A stretch of 29,311 bases of DNA from CAZVCJ01 sp964625745 (lineage in GTDB: Bacteria; Chloroflexota; Anaerolineae; VGOG01), in the NCBI GenBank assembly GCA_964625745.1, contig CAZVCJ010000040.1, positions 1-29,311 of the forward strand, given 5' to 3'. Each line of letters starts with the position of its first letter. Positions within the stretch are counted from its first letter, which is position 1. This document shows, piece by piece, positions 22,021-29,204 of the stretch. Under the pieces are notes generated by a model. The model was not told the origin of the DNA. It saw only the letters and a program-made list of their open reading frames with translations, and made no database searches. A program made the position numbers and the translations under genes.

Positions 22021-22674
22021 ATGTTCGAACGCTATCATCCTGATGTGGAAGCCTATGATGAGCTTTGCCAAACTGGGCCTTGTTTCATTTGCGAAATTGT
22101 GGCGGGAAATCCGGACTATCCTGCTCATATTGTTTACGAAGATAACGCGGCGATTGCTTTTCTCAACAAGTATCAAACACTGTACGGCTACACATTAGTT
22201 GCACCACGAGAGCACCGTGAGCAAGTAACGGGTGACTTTACCGTCGAAGAATATCTTGATCTCCAACGAGTCATTTATCGAGTCGCTGAAGCAGTGCGGC
22301 AAGAAGTGGGTGCCGAGCGAGTGTATCTTCTTTCATTGGGCAGCCAGCAAGGGAATCGGCACGTTCACTGGCACATCGCTCCATTGCCGCCTGGAGTGCC
22401 TTATAAAGGGCAGCAACTTGCGGCCATTAGCTGGGGGAGGAAAGGCGTTCTGAAACTGTCGGAAGAAGAGAGAGCATCTCTTGCCACACGTATTCGTCGG
22501 AAGATAGAATCTTTGAACGGCACCTGGCAACAGTTGGGGGCGCTTGGCATAGCCTGTTGCCTTCCAACACGCACTGCACGCGACCAGGCTTCGCCTGAGG
22601 CAAATCGCGGCGCGCCAGGTAGCGCGGGCGGCCCTGGTCAGGTAGACTCAATCGTAAACACGTCTGGCAGGTGA
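22021..22674 (+). CDS. HIT-family nucleotide hydrolase/transferase
   Basis: HIT proteins hydrolyse or transfer nucleotidyl groups through a histidine triad. The N-terminal CFICEIVAGNP with its CxxC, the HIVYEDNAAIAFLNKYQTLYGYTLVAPREHREQV core, and the triad NRHVHWHIAPLP (HxHxH) near residues 117-128 are clear. The ATG at 22021 has GGAGGA 5-6 nt upstream; the frame open further upstream is not supported. Length is 217, longer than the usual 140-170. The last 40 residues (from about ALGIACC on) are encoded by a GC-rich stretch with palindromes and look appended. The rest of the gene uses more AT-ending codons than its neighbours, a sign of separate origin. Confidence 0.88.
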   Translation: MFERYHPDVEAYDELCQTGPCFICEIVAGNPDYPAHIVYEDNAAIAFLNKYQTLYGYTLVAPREHREQVTGDFTVEEYLDLQRVIYRVAEAVRQEVGAERVYLLSLGSQQGNRHVHWHIAPLPPGVPYKGQQLAAISWGRKGVLKLSEEERASLATRIRRKIESLNGTWQQLGALGIACCLPTRTARDQASPEANRGAPGSAGGPGQVDSIVNTSGR

Positions 22675-22731
22675 GCTTTTCGTTATACTGGCATTGCCTG
22701 TGGCTTCCGGTCTGTCCCAGGAGAACTAACC

Positions 22732-25700
22732 ATGAACATCAACACCAAACGGCGCATTCTGCGCAGGCACAAGAAAAAGAATAACAATGGTGGCCTGCTC
22801 TTGCGTCTGCTTATTGGCGTGGTAGCTATAGCCTTTCTGGCGGCCACTGTACTCGGTCTTGCAGGCATCGGTACAGCGGTTGGCGTGTATAACTACTACG
22901 CTAAGGACCTGCCCGATCCTGGCCGGCTCGAGACGGATCAGGAGGAGTTCGAGACCACCAAGATCTACGACCGCACCGGTCAGGTGCTCCTGTACGAGAT
23001 TTTCGACCCACGGTTTGGTGATCGCACCTGGGTTGCGCTAGATCAGATGCCGCTTTACCTGAGTCAAGCTACCGTCGCCATTGAGGACAAGACTTTCTAC
23101 GAGAACCCTGGCTTCGATATCAGAGGTTTTGCTCGAGCCTTTTACTACTACGTTCTGCGAGGCGGCCAGGTTCAAGGTGGCAGCACCATCACCATGCAGT
23201 TGATCAAGAATGTGCTGATCCCTGTGGAGGAGAGATATCAGGTGCTCTACTCTCGGAAGATCAAGGAGTTCATCCTGGCCCTGGAGGTCTCGCGACGCTA
23301 TAGTAAAGATCAGATTCTGGAATGGTACCTGAACTCCAACTTCTATGGGAATCTGGCTTATGGCGTGGAAGCAGCAGCCCGGGTTTACTTTGATAAGACC
23401 GTCCAGGAGTTGGACTTGGCTGAATGTGCCATGCTGGCTGCCGTGCCTCAGTACCCCGGCCTGAATCCTATTGATAATCCAGGCGAGGCTCGCAAGCGCC
23501 AACACCTGGTGCTGGACGCCATGGTGCGTCAGGGCTACATCACCGCCGAAGAAAGTGTTGCAGCTAAGTACCAAAAGCTGGATATCAAAGCCCGCGAGGA
23601 GCGTTACGACATCATCGCCCCTCACTTCGCCATCTATGCTCGCAAGCAACTGGAGGAGATGCTCGGCCCTGAGCTGGTGCACCGCGGTGGGCTGCGAGTC
23701 TACACCACCATTGACCTGGAGATGCAAGACCTGGCTCTGGAAATCGCTCGGCAGCACGTGGCGGAGCTGCAAGCTGAAGAGCGCAACGTTTCCAATGCTG
23801 CCGTGGTGGTCATCAACCCCCGAACCGGTGAGATTTTGGTCATGTTGGGCAGTCTCGACTACTGGGACGACAAGATCGCGGGTGAGGTCAACGTAGCTTT
23901 GGCTAATCGTCAGCCTGGCTCGTCCTTCAAGCCCTTTACCTACGTGACCGCTTTCTCTCAGGGCTACACGGCAGCTACCATGATCATGGACGTACGCACC
24001 GCCTTCCCTGACCCGCCCAATCCACCCTACGTGCCGGAGAACTATGACCGCAAGTATCACGGCCCCAAGAGAATACGCCAGACCCTGGCGTGCTCATATA
24101 ACCTGCCGGCCGTTAAGGTGCTGGACATGGTCGGGGTGGAGAACGTGATCAACACCGCTCACCGCCTGGGCATCAACACCCTGAACGACGAGTATTACGG
24201 GCTGAGTCTGACTTTGGGAGGGGGCGAGGTCACACTGTTGGACATGACCTACGCCTTTAGCGTGTTCGCCAACGGTGGGACCATGGCCGGCGTGCCTGTG
24301 GAAGAGCCGGCCCTCGGCTACCGAGAGCTGGACCCGGTGGCCATCCTGCGGGTCGAGGATCGGGACGGGAACATCTTATGGCAATACGCTACCCCTGAGA
24401 CCAGAAAGGTCTTGAGCCCTCAGTTGGCGTATCTTCTCACCGACGTCCTGTCCGACAACGATGCTCGTGCGCCGGCCTTTGGCTGGGAAAGCACGTTGCA
24501 CCTCAGCCGTCCGGCCGCAGCCAAGACCGGCACCACCAACGATTTCCGCGACGCCTGGACCATCGGCTACACCCCGCAAATAGCCACCGGCGTCTGGGTA
24601 GGTAACAGCGGCAACGAGGCCATGGAACACGTGCCTGGGTCGCAGGGAGCAGGCCCCATCTGGCACGATTTCATGGAGAGGGTGCTGGAGGGGATGCCCG
24701 TGGAAGAATTCGAAAGGCCGCCCGGCTTTGAGGAGGTGGAGGTCTGCTCCGTCTCAGGGATGTTGCCCACCGAACACTGTCCTCACAAAGTTAAGGAGAT
24801 CTTCATCGAGGGAACGGCCCCTACTGCGTACTGCAACGTCCACCAGGTATTTCGGGTCAACAGGGAGACCGGCAAACTGGCCACGGTTTACACCCCGCCC
24901 GAACTGGTGGACGAGGTGGTCTACGAGATCTTCCCCCCTGAGGCTACCGACTGGGTGCGGGAACAAGGTATCCCCCAACCACCAGCCCAGTATGACCTGG
25001 CCTACGGCCCCAGCCCGGCTTCCGGCGATGTAGCCATCACCAGCCCCGCCCCCTATGCTTACCTCCGGGAGACAGTCCCCATCATCGGCAACGCCAAGGC
25101 GGTGAATTTCCAGCTCTATCGCCTGGAGTACGGTCAGGGGCTAAACCCCTCGGCCTGGATCCAGATCGGCGGCGACCACTACAATCAGGTTGGCAACGCC
25201 CCCCTGGAGTACTGGGACGTGAGTAGCCTGGATGGGCTCTACACCCTTCAGCTTTCGGTGGTGGATGGGGGTGGGAACTACAGAAGGGCCACCATCCAGG
25301 TCACGGTGGATAACACCCCGCCGGAGCTCGAGCTCGTCTATCCCTACGATGGCCACACCTATTACATGGAATACGACGAATGGGTCAACATTTCGGCCGA
25401 CGCGGTGGACAATTTCTCTATGGATCGGGTGGAGTTCTACCTGGACAACAATCTGTTGAGCTACAGCACCATACCTCCTTACAACACCAAGTGGACCATC
25501 GTTATGTCCGACACCATCCCTGTGCCAGGCACGGTGGCGCATGAGACCCAGATTGTCCAAAACCCAGACGGCAGTTTGACCACCCAGGTGATCACCGTCA
25601 CCCAGGTGATCACCGATTCGGATGGCATGCGCATGCAGGTTTTCGCCAACGGGATGACCATCATCTCCGACACCCACGGCTACACCGAGACACACCAGAT

Positions 25701-25866
25701 CCACGTGGTGGCCTTTGACACGGCCGGAAACGAGGTCGAGAGCGAGAAGGTGCACATCTACGTCGTGCACGAGCAGGAAGAGGAGGAGCAGACCACGGCC
25801 TTGTGGCTGGATGATCGGGTGGCTTATCTCGAAGATAGAACACAGATTAGCAGGATTTACGGATAG
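22732..25866 (+). CDS. Class A penicillin-binding protein (bifunctional, PBP1A-like) with Ig-like C-terminal extension
   Basis: This membrane-anchored enzyme polymerises and cross-links peptidoglycan. A basic N-terminus (KRRILRRHKKKN) precedes a membrane segment at about residues 22-50. The GT51 domain has VAIEDKTFYENPGFD with Glu118 and GGSTITMQLIKN. The transpeptidase domain has SSFK with Ser397 and Lys400, SYN at 455-457, and KTGT at 598. At 1044 residues it is far longer than typical; after about residue 700 come a Cys-containing linker and at least two Ig/FnIII-like beta modules (VAITSPAPYAYLRETVPIIGNA, then VDNTPPELELVYPYDG with VEFYLDNNLL). The ATG has AGGAG 8 nt upstream. Its TAG overlaps the GTG of the GT9 frame by one base. 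Confidence 0.95.
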   Translation: MNINTKRRILRRHKKKNNNGGLLLRLLIGVVAIAFLAATVLGLAGIGTAVGVYNYYAKDLPDPGRLETDQEEFETTKIYDRTGQVLLYEIFDPRFGDRTWVALDQMPLYLSQATVAIEDKTFYENPGFDIRGFARAFYYYVLRGGQVQGGSTITMQLIKNVLIPVEERYQVLYSRKIKEFILALEVSRRYSKDQILEWYLNSNFYGNLAYGVEAAARVYFDKTVQELDLAECAMLAAVPQYPGLNPIDNPGEARKRQHLVLDAMVRQGYITAEESVAAKYQKLDIKAREERYDIIAPHFAIYARKQLEEMLGPELVHRGGLRVYTTIDLEMQDLALEIARQHVAELQAEERNVSNAAVVVINPRTGEILVMLGSLDYWDDKIAGEVNVALANRQPGSSFKPFTYVTAFSQGYTAATMIMDVRTAFPDPPNPPYVPENYDRKYHGPKRIRQTLACSYNLPAVKVLDMVGVENVINTAHRLGINTLNDEYYGLSLTLGGGEVTLLDMTYAFSVFANGGTMAGVPVEEPALGYRELDPVAILRVEDRDGNILWQYATPETRKVLSPQLAYLLTDVLSDNDARAPAFGWESTLHLSRPAAAKTGTTNDFRDAWTIGYTPQIATGVWVGNSGNEAMEHVPGSQGAGPIWHDFMERVLEGMPVEEFERPPGFEEVEVCSVSGMLPTEHCPHKVKEIFIEGTAPTAYCNVHQVFRVNRETGKLATVYTPPELVDEVVYEIFPPEATDWVREQGIPQPPAQYDLAYGPSPASGDVAITSPAPYAYLRETVPIIGNAKAVNFQLYRLEYGQGLNPSAWIQIGGDHYNQVGNAPLEYWDVSSLDGLYTLQLSVVDGGGNYRRATIQVTVDNTPPELELVYPYDGHTYYMEYDEWVNISADAVDNFSMDRVEFYLDNNLLSYSTIPPYNTKWTIVMSDTIPVPGTVAHETQIVQNPDGSLTTQVITVTQVITDSDGMRMQVFANGMTIISDTHGYTETHQIHVVAFDTAGNEVESEKVHIYVVHEQEEEEQTTALWLDDRVAYLEDRTQISRIYG

Positions 25867-27143
25867 TGGCCTATTCACAGGGAATCTTGTCCATTTGTGG
25901 GAATCCACCCTCCCCCTGCCCCTCCCTGGGAGGGAGGGGTGAATGCTTATCCGCTCCGTCCGTTAAATCCCCCAGGTCCGTTGTTCCCCCCTCCCTGGTG
26001 AGCGCAATCTGCCATCTCCTGCGCATCCCCTTTCGCCCCCCCTTCATCCCCCCCAACTTTGGGGGGGAAAGAGGGGGGGCGTTCGATACCCCCAGCTCGA
26101 TCTTGATCATCAAGCCCTGCTGCCTGGGCGATGTGCTCATGGCCACACCGGTGATAGCGGCCCTGCGCCAGGCCCTCCCCAGGGCCAGGATTGACTTCGC
26201 AGTAGGTGACTGGGCGCGGGCCATGGTCGAGAACAATCCCCACCTGGACGGGCTGGTGGATTGCGGCCCAGTGGGGAGCGGCAGCCGCTACTCCTGGCGC
26301 GAATACCTTGACCTGGTTAGACGAATCCGCGCTGGAGGGTACGAGGCTTGCTTCGTTCTGGATCGCTCCCCGCTGATCAGCCTGCTGCCGTACCTGGGCG
26401 GCGTCCCCCAACGGGTGGGCCTGGATAGCCAGGGCCGAGGCTTCTCCTTGACCGTTGGCCTGCCGGTAGTGGGCCTCAAACATGAAGCAGACCTCTATCT
26501 CGACACAGTGCGGGCCGTCGGCGTCGAGGTGAAGGATCCGAGGCTGGAGTTCTATCCCAGCGAGGAGGATCATCGTCATGTCGCCGAGATGCTTGCCCTG
26601 AGCCCAGCCGAAGGGTCGAGAGCGGCGCCCCAGGTTCCCCTGGTCGTCATTCATCCGGCGGGGGGGAGCAATCCAGGGATGACCCTCTCGGCCAAGCGTT
26701 GGCCACCCCAGCGTTTCGCTACCCTGGCCGACCGCCTCATCGAGGAAAGAGGGGCTCAGGTGCTCCTGGTGGGCGGGCCGGACGACGGGCCTATCACTGC
26801 CGCGATCAAAGATGGCATGAGATACGAGCCTCGTGATCTGACGGGGCAGTTGACCTTTGGGCAATTGGGCGCTCTCTTGGAGCGGTGCGACCTGTTTATT
26901 GGCCACGACACTGGCGCCATGCACCTGGCGGTAGCTGTGGGCGCGCCGGTGGTGGCTATCTTCGGCCCGTCTGACCCGCGGATGTATGGCCCTTACGGTA
27001 AGAACGGCGTGACGCTCTGGCACGCCGTAGGTTGCAATCCTTGCCTGCTGCGCGGCCGCTGGGACGCTGCCTGTCGCCGCTTCAGGTGTATTGAGGCAGT
27101 GACGGCGGAGGAGGTGTGGCAAGCAGCAATCACTCTTCTGTAG
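25866..27143 (+). CDS. Glycosyltransferase family 9 (heptosyltransferase-like)
   Basis: GT9 enzymes transfer heptose or related sugars from ADP- or NDP-sugars to lipid or wall glycans. The core starts ILIIKPCCLGDVLMATPVIAALRQALP (from about residue 79), followed by IHPAGGSNPG..LSAKRWPPQRFATLADRL and IGHDTGAMHLAVAVGAPVVAIFGPSDPRMYGP. The open frame reaches back to a GTG at 25866 that overlaps the PBP stop, but the first 78 codons run through repeat DNA (palindromes at 25919-25939 and 26036-26079) and are not GT9-like. The native start may be TTG at 26103, which has no obvious ribosome site, or the repeat may have replaced the original one. A cysteine-rich C-terminus (CNPCLLRGRWDAACRRFRCIEAV) is typical of the family. 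Confidence 0.9.
   Translation: MAYSQGILSICGNPPSPCPSLGGRGECLSAPSVKSPRSVVPPSLVSAICHLLRIPFRPPFIPPNFGGERGGAFDTPSSILIIKPCCLGDVLMATPVIAALRQALPRARIDFAVGDWARAMVENNPHLDGLVDCGPVGSGSRYSWREYLDLVRRIRAGGYEACFVLDRSPLISLLPYLGGVPQRVGLDSQGRGFSLTVGLPVVGLKHEADLYLDTVRAVGVEVKDPRLEFYPSEEDHRHVAEMLALSPAEGSRAAPQVPLVVIHPAGGSNPGMTLSAKRWPPQRFATLADRLIEERGAQVLLVGGPDDGPITAAIKDGMRYEPRDLTGQLTFGQLGALLERCDLFIGHDTGAMHLAVAVGAPVVAIFGPSDPRMYGPYGKNGVTLWHAVGCNPCLLRGRWDAACRRFRCIEAVTAEEVWQAAITLL
25919..25939. repeat. CCCCTCCCT/AGGGAGGGG palindrome in the PBP-GT9 junction
   Basis: A 9-bp stem (25919-25927 with 25931-25939) closes a GGG loop, preceded by a CCCTCCCCCTGCC run. It lies in the stretch between the PBP stop and the GT9 core. 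Confidence 0.65.
26036..26079. repeat. Intact C7/G7 palindromic element translated at the GT9 N-terminus
   Basis: The layout is C7 (26036-26042), TTCAT, C7 (26048-26054), AAC, TTT, G7 (26061-26067), AAAGA, G7 (26073-26079). The inner arms including AA/TT form a 9-bp stem. In the GT9 frame it reads PPFIPPNFGGERGG. The same arms flank the assembly gap at 13483-13582. Confidence 0.8.
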
Positions 27144-27193
27144 ATGACTCGGAAATCCCCATGCTAAAAACCCGGGTGCGCCACGGCACACTC

Positions 27194-27226
27194 CAAGAGC
27201 CGGCTGAAAAGCCGGCTCTTGTTTTT
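27194..27226 (+). terminator. Rho-independent terminator after the GT9 gene
   Basis: CAAGAGCCGGC (27194-27204) pairs perfectly with GCCGGCTCTTG (27211-27221) around TGAAAA, followed by TTTTT at 27222-27226. It closes the HIT-PBP-GT9 plus-strand run 50 bp after the GT9 stop. Confidence 0.93.
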
Positions 27227-27471
27227 ATCCGCGAATCTGCGTTCGTGGGTCGGGAAACGTAAGCCACTTTTCACTGATCAAATCCAACAGATGAGGAGCC
27301 TCGTCAAGCCTTAAGCGTCTGACCGGGGCTCTTTTCACAATGATACAACAAGCTACTACATATAGTTGCTGATTTACTCATCACTACAATATGTTGATTC
27401 GTGATACTGTCGGATTCATGTATATTTCACACCTTATTCACGTTATTTTTACCCACGAACTGAGGGTAATC
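27227..27471 (+). other. AT-rich spacer without a gene
   Basis: This 245-bp stretch has markedly higher AT content than the rest of the window. I see no convincing ORF or RNA gene. A weak stem-like pair GAGCC/GGCTC followed by TTTT is present around 27296-27337, and a loose inverted pair ATCAC/GTGAT spans 27380-27404. It precedes the promoter of the HTH pair and may carry operator sites, but no clear repeated operator can be defined. Confidence 0.5.
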
Positions 27472-27480
27472 TGGTATAAT
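27472..27480 (+). promoter_or_regulatory. Extended -10 promoter of the HTH gene pair
   Basis: TGGTATAAT (TGnTATAAT) is a full extended -10 box; no good -35 is visible, as is common for that class. Transcription would start near 27487, leaving a leader of about 85 nt before the first HTH gene. Confidence 0.75.
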
Positions 27481-27570
27481 ACAGATAGTTCACTCGATTT
27501 ACAATGGTTTTACCAGCTTTAGGCACAGGTTCTTCGATAATCAAGGTTCTTTCAGAAAGGAGGTGCGAAG

Positions 27571-27768
27571 GTGGTAGAAGGTAGGATGAATCTCATGACC
27601 GCTAAGGAGGCTGCCAGATACCTGCGGGTTAGCATGTTCACTCTGGGCAAGATAGAGAGGGTAGGTGGGTTGACGCCTTACCGCACTCCAGGGGGGCACC
27701 GCAGGTACAGCCTCGAGATGTTGAACAGATACCTCAATAGTAGCCGTCGTCAAGGAAAGGAAGTGTAA
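27571..27768 (+). CDS. Small MerR/BldC-like helix-turn-helix protein (copy 1)
   Basis: The 65 residues form a single winged-helix DNA-binding domain: LMTAKEAARYLRVSMFTLGKIERVGGLTPYRTPGGHRRYSLEMLNRYL. TPGGHRRY is the MerR/excisionase wing motif. There is no effector or dimerisation domain, as in BldC and phage or plasmid excisionases. The GTG start at 27571 is preceded by a 12-base match to the 16S anti-Shine-Dalgarno complement (AGAAAGGAGGTG, 27554-27565), an unusually strong ribosome site with 7-nt spacing. It is followed 2 nt later by a close paralogue. Confidence 0.88.
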   Translation: MVEGRMNLMTAKEAARYLRVSMFTLGKIERVGGLTPYRTPGGHRRYSLEMLNRYLNSSRRQGKEV

Positions 27769-27770
27769 GA

Positions 27771-27956
27771 ATGGACGGGCAGAAGAAGCTAAGCCTCATG
27801 AACGCCAGGGAAGCAGCGAAGTACCTGCGGGTAAGCCAGTTCACTCTGGACAAGATAGAGAGAGCGGGTGGATTGACGCCTTACCGCACTCCGGGGGGAC
27901 ATCGTAGGTACAGCGTCAGGATGTTGAACCAATACCTCAATAGCAGCCGCCGCTAG
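27771..27956 (+). CDS. Small MerR/BldC-like helix-turn-helix protein (copy 2)
   Basis: The 61-residue product matches copy 1 at 44 of 54 aligned residues, counted by eye, and the DNA is also similar, so this is a recent tandem duplication. The differences cluster on the recognition side (M to Q and G to D in the VSxFTLxKIER helix, L-E to V-R in the wing helix), which could alter DNA specificity. The ATG is two bases after the copy 1 stop, with AAGGAAG upstream. BldC-type proteins bind cooperatively to direct repeats, so two variants could form mixed arrays on DNA. Confidence 0.85.
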   Translation: MDGQKKLSLMNAREAAKYLRVSQFTLDKIERAGGLTPYRTPGGHRRYSVRMLNQYLNSSRR

Positions 27957-27973
27957 GTTCTCAAAAAAAGCAC

Positions 27974-28079
27974 GAGTTAGAGCCGCTCCCTGTCCGCCGA
28001 AGGTCTCCCGGCCGAGGCGGACAGGGAGCGGTCAGAGACCTTCACCCAACACCAGAGGGTGACCTGAGTTAGAGCCGCG
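27974..28079 (+). other. Highly structured spacer, possible ncRNA or repeat element
   Basis: A 16-bp perfect stem CCGCTCCCTGTCCGCC/GGCGGACAGGGAGCGG (27983-27998 and 28016-28031) closes a 17-nt loop. Nine loop bases GAAGGTCTC (27999-28007) are exactly complementary to GAGACCTTC just downstream (28035-28043). A 13-bp direct repeat GAGTTAGAGCCGC brackets the unit (27974-27986 and 28066-28078). A small hairpin CACCC/GGGTG follows at 28044-28061. No ORF fits. It lies 26 bp after the second HTH gene on the same strand and carries no T-run, so it is not a plain terminator. Confidence 0.6.
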
Positions 28080-28194
28080 AAACTTCTTTATCACTGAGTT
28101 GGTTGCGTTGCCCATTTTGACTTGTTGAGCCGACATAGGGTCAGGGGGAGGGTTGGGGGCTTTTCAGCCAGCTCATCTATTGAGGGAATCGCTC

Positions 28195-28234
28195 AGCCCT
28201 GTTCAGCTAAGCCAGTAGCCAGAACAGGGCTTTT
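28195..28234 (+). terminator. Terminator upstream of the MBL gene
   Basis: AGCCCTGTTC (28195-28204) pairs perfectly with GAACAGGGCT (28222-28231), followed by TTT. It would end transcripts coming from the HTH pair. It sits immediately before the MBL promoter; the -35 candidate lies inside the hairpin. Confidence 0.82.
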
Positions 28235-28244
28235 CGTGTATAAT
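28216..28244 (+). promoter_or_regulatory. Promoter of the MBL-fold gene
   Basis: A consensus -10 TATAAT is at 28239-28244 with a weak -35 TAGCCA (28216-28221) 17 bp upstream. The start site falls near 28251, leaving a 14-nt leader that contains GGGAGGGAAG ahead of the TTG start. Confidence 0.7.
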
Positions 28245-28264
28245 AGGGGCATGGGAGGGAAGAA

Positions 28265-29119
28265 TTGCGTCTTGGCAATGCAGACTTGCACATCGTCAGC
28301 GATGGCCTGGCCTGGATGGATGGCGGGGGACACTTCGGGTTGGTGCCCAAGGTGCTGTGGGAGAAAGTGGTTCAGGCCGACGAGCTGAATCGAGTCCCTA
28401 TGGCCCTGAACTGCCTGCTGGTCGTCTCCGAGGGCCAGAGGATACTGGTGGACACAGGCTTCGGCGACAAGCTCTCGTCCAAAGAGCGACAGATTTGGAG
28501 CATCGCTGGCGAGAGCCGCCTGGTGGGAGACTTGCGCCGCCTGGGCTTCGCTCCTGAGGACATCGAGGTAGTCATCAACACCCACTTACACTTCGATCAC
28601 TGTGGCGGCAACACCGTCCTGCGGTTCGGCAAGGTCTCCGACCGTTGCCACGAGGTCGTGCCCACCTTCCCCCGCGCCGAGTACTGGATCCAACGCCTGG
28701 AGTGGGCCGACGCCCGTTACCCCAACGAGCGAACCAGAGCCACCTACCTGGCCGAGAACTTCGTCCCCCTGGAAGAGCGGGAACAGTTGCACCTCCTCTA
28801 CGGCGACACCCGCGTCACCTCCGAAGTGCGCTGTATCGTCACCAGAGGCCACACCCGAGCTCACCAGAGCGTGGTCATCGAATCAGGTGGGGAGGCGGCC
28901 ATCTACCTGGGCGACCTGGCCTCTTGGGCGATATTAATGGAGCGCCTGGCCTGGGTGTCCGCCTTCGACGTGGAGCCGCTGGAGACCATTGAGACCAAGC
29001 GCCGCATTCGAGATTGGGCTCTGGAGAAAAACGCCCTCCTCATCTTCGAGCACGACTCGCGGGTGCAGATGGGGTATCTGCGGGAGGACGAGGGGAAATA
29101 CAGAGTAGAGGCTGTTTGA
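28265..29119 (+). CDS. MBL-fold metallo-hydrolase
   Basis: A binuclear metal hydrolase of the metallo-beta-lactamase fold, closest by layout to lactonase-like members. Metal ligands are visible: HLHFDH (His107, His109, Asp111, His112), His196 in RGHTRAHQS, Asp217 in LGDLASW, and His263 in FEHDSR. The substrate cannot be told from sequence; the family includes acyl-homoserine lactonases and many unrelated hydrolases. The start is TTG at 28265, supported by the GGAGGGAAG ribosome site; the ATG at 28251 is in another frame. Length is 284. It has its own promoter and terminator, so it is a single-gene transcript. Confidence 0.9.
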   Translation: MRLGNADLHIVSDGLAWMDGGGHFGLVPKVLWEKVVQADELNRVPMALNCLLVVSEGQRILVDTGFGDKLSSKERQIWSIAGESRLVGDLRRLGFAPEDIEVVINTHLHFDHCGGNTVLRFGKVSDRCHEVVPTFPRAEYWIQRLEWADARYPNERTRATYLAENFVPLEEREQLHLLYGDTRVTSEVRCIVTRGHTRAHQSVVIESGGEAAIYLGDLASWAILMERLAWVSAFDVEPLETIETKRRIRDWALEKNALLIFEHDSRVQMGYLREDEGKYRVEAV

Positions 29120-29158
29120 GAGTCTGTGAGGGATTAATTGAGCTGCAATGCCATAAAC

Positions 29159-29204
29159 GCAAAGAGGGGCTTGGTTAATACGAGGCCAGCCCCTCTTCGC
29201 TTTT
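29159..29204 (+). terminator. Terminator of the MBL-fold gene
   Basis: AAGAGGGGCT pairs with AGCCCCTCTT (29162-29171 and 29188-29197); the stem extends by GC/GC after one mismatch and is followed by TTTT at 29201-29204. Confidence 0.88.

Noticed and set aside
27983..28043. H-type pseudoknot
   Set aside because: Both stems cannot form together, because only 3 nt would have to cross a 16-bp helix. Alternative folds remain possible.
27974..28079. CRISPR array or integron attC site
   Set aside because: There are only two 13-bp direct copies with a 79-bp spacer and no cas genes. GTTAGAG does not fit the attC core GTTRRRY.
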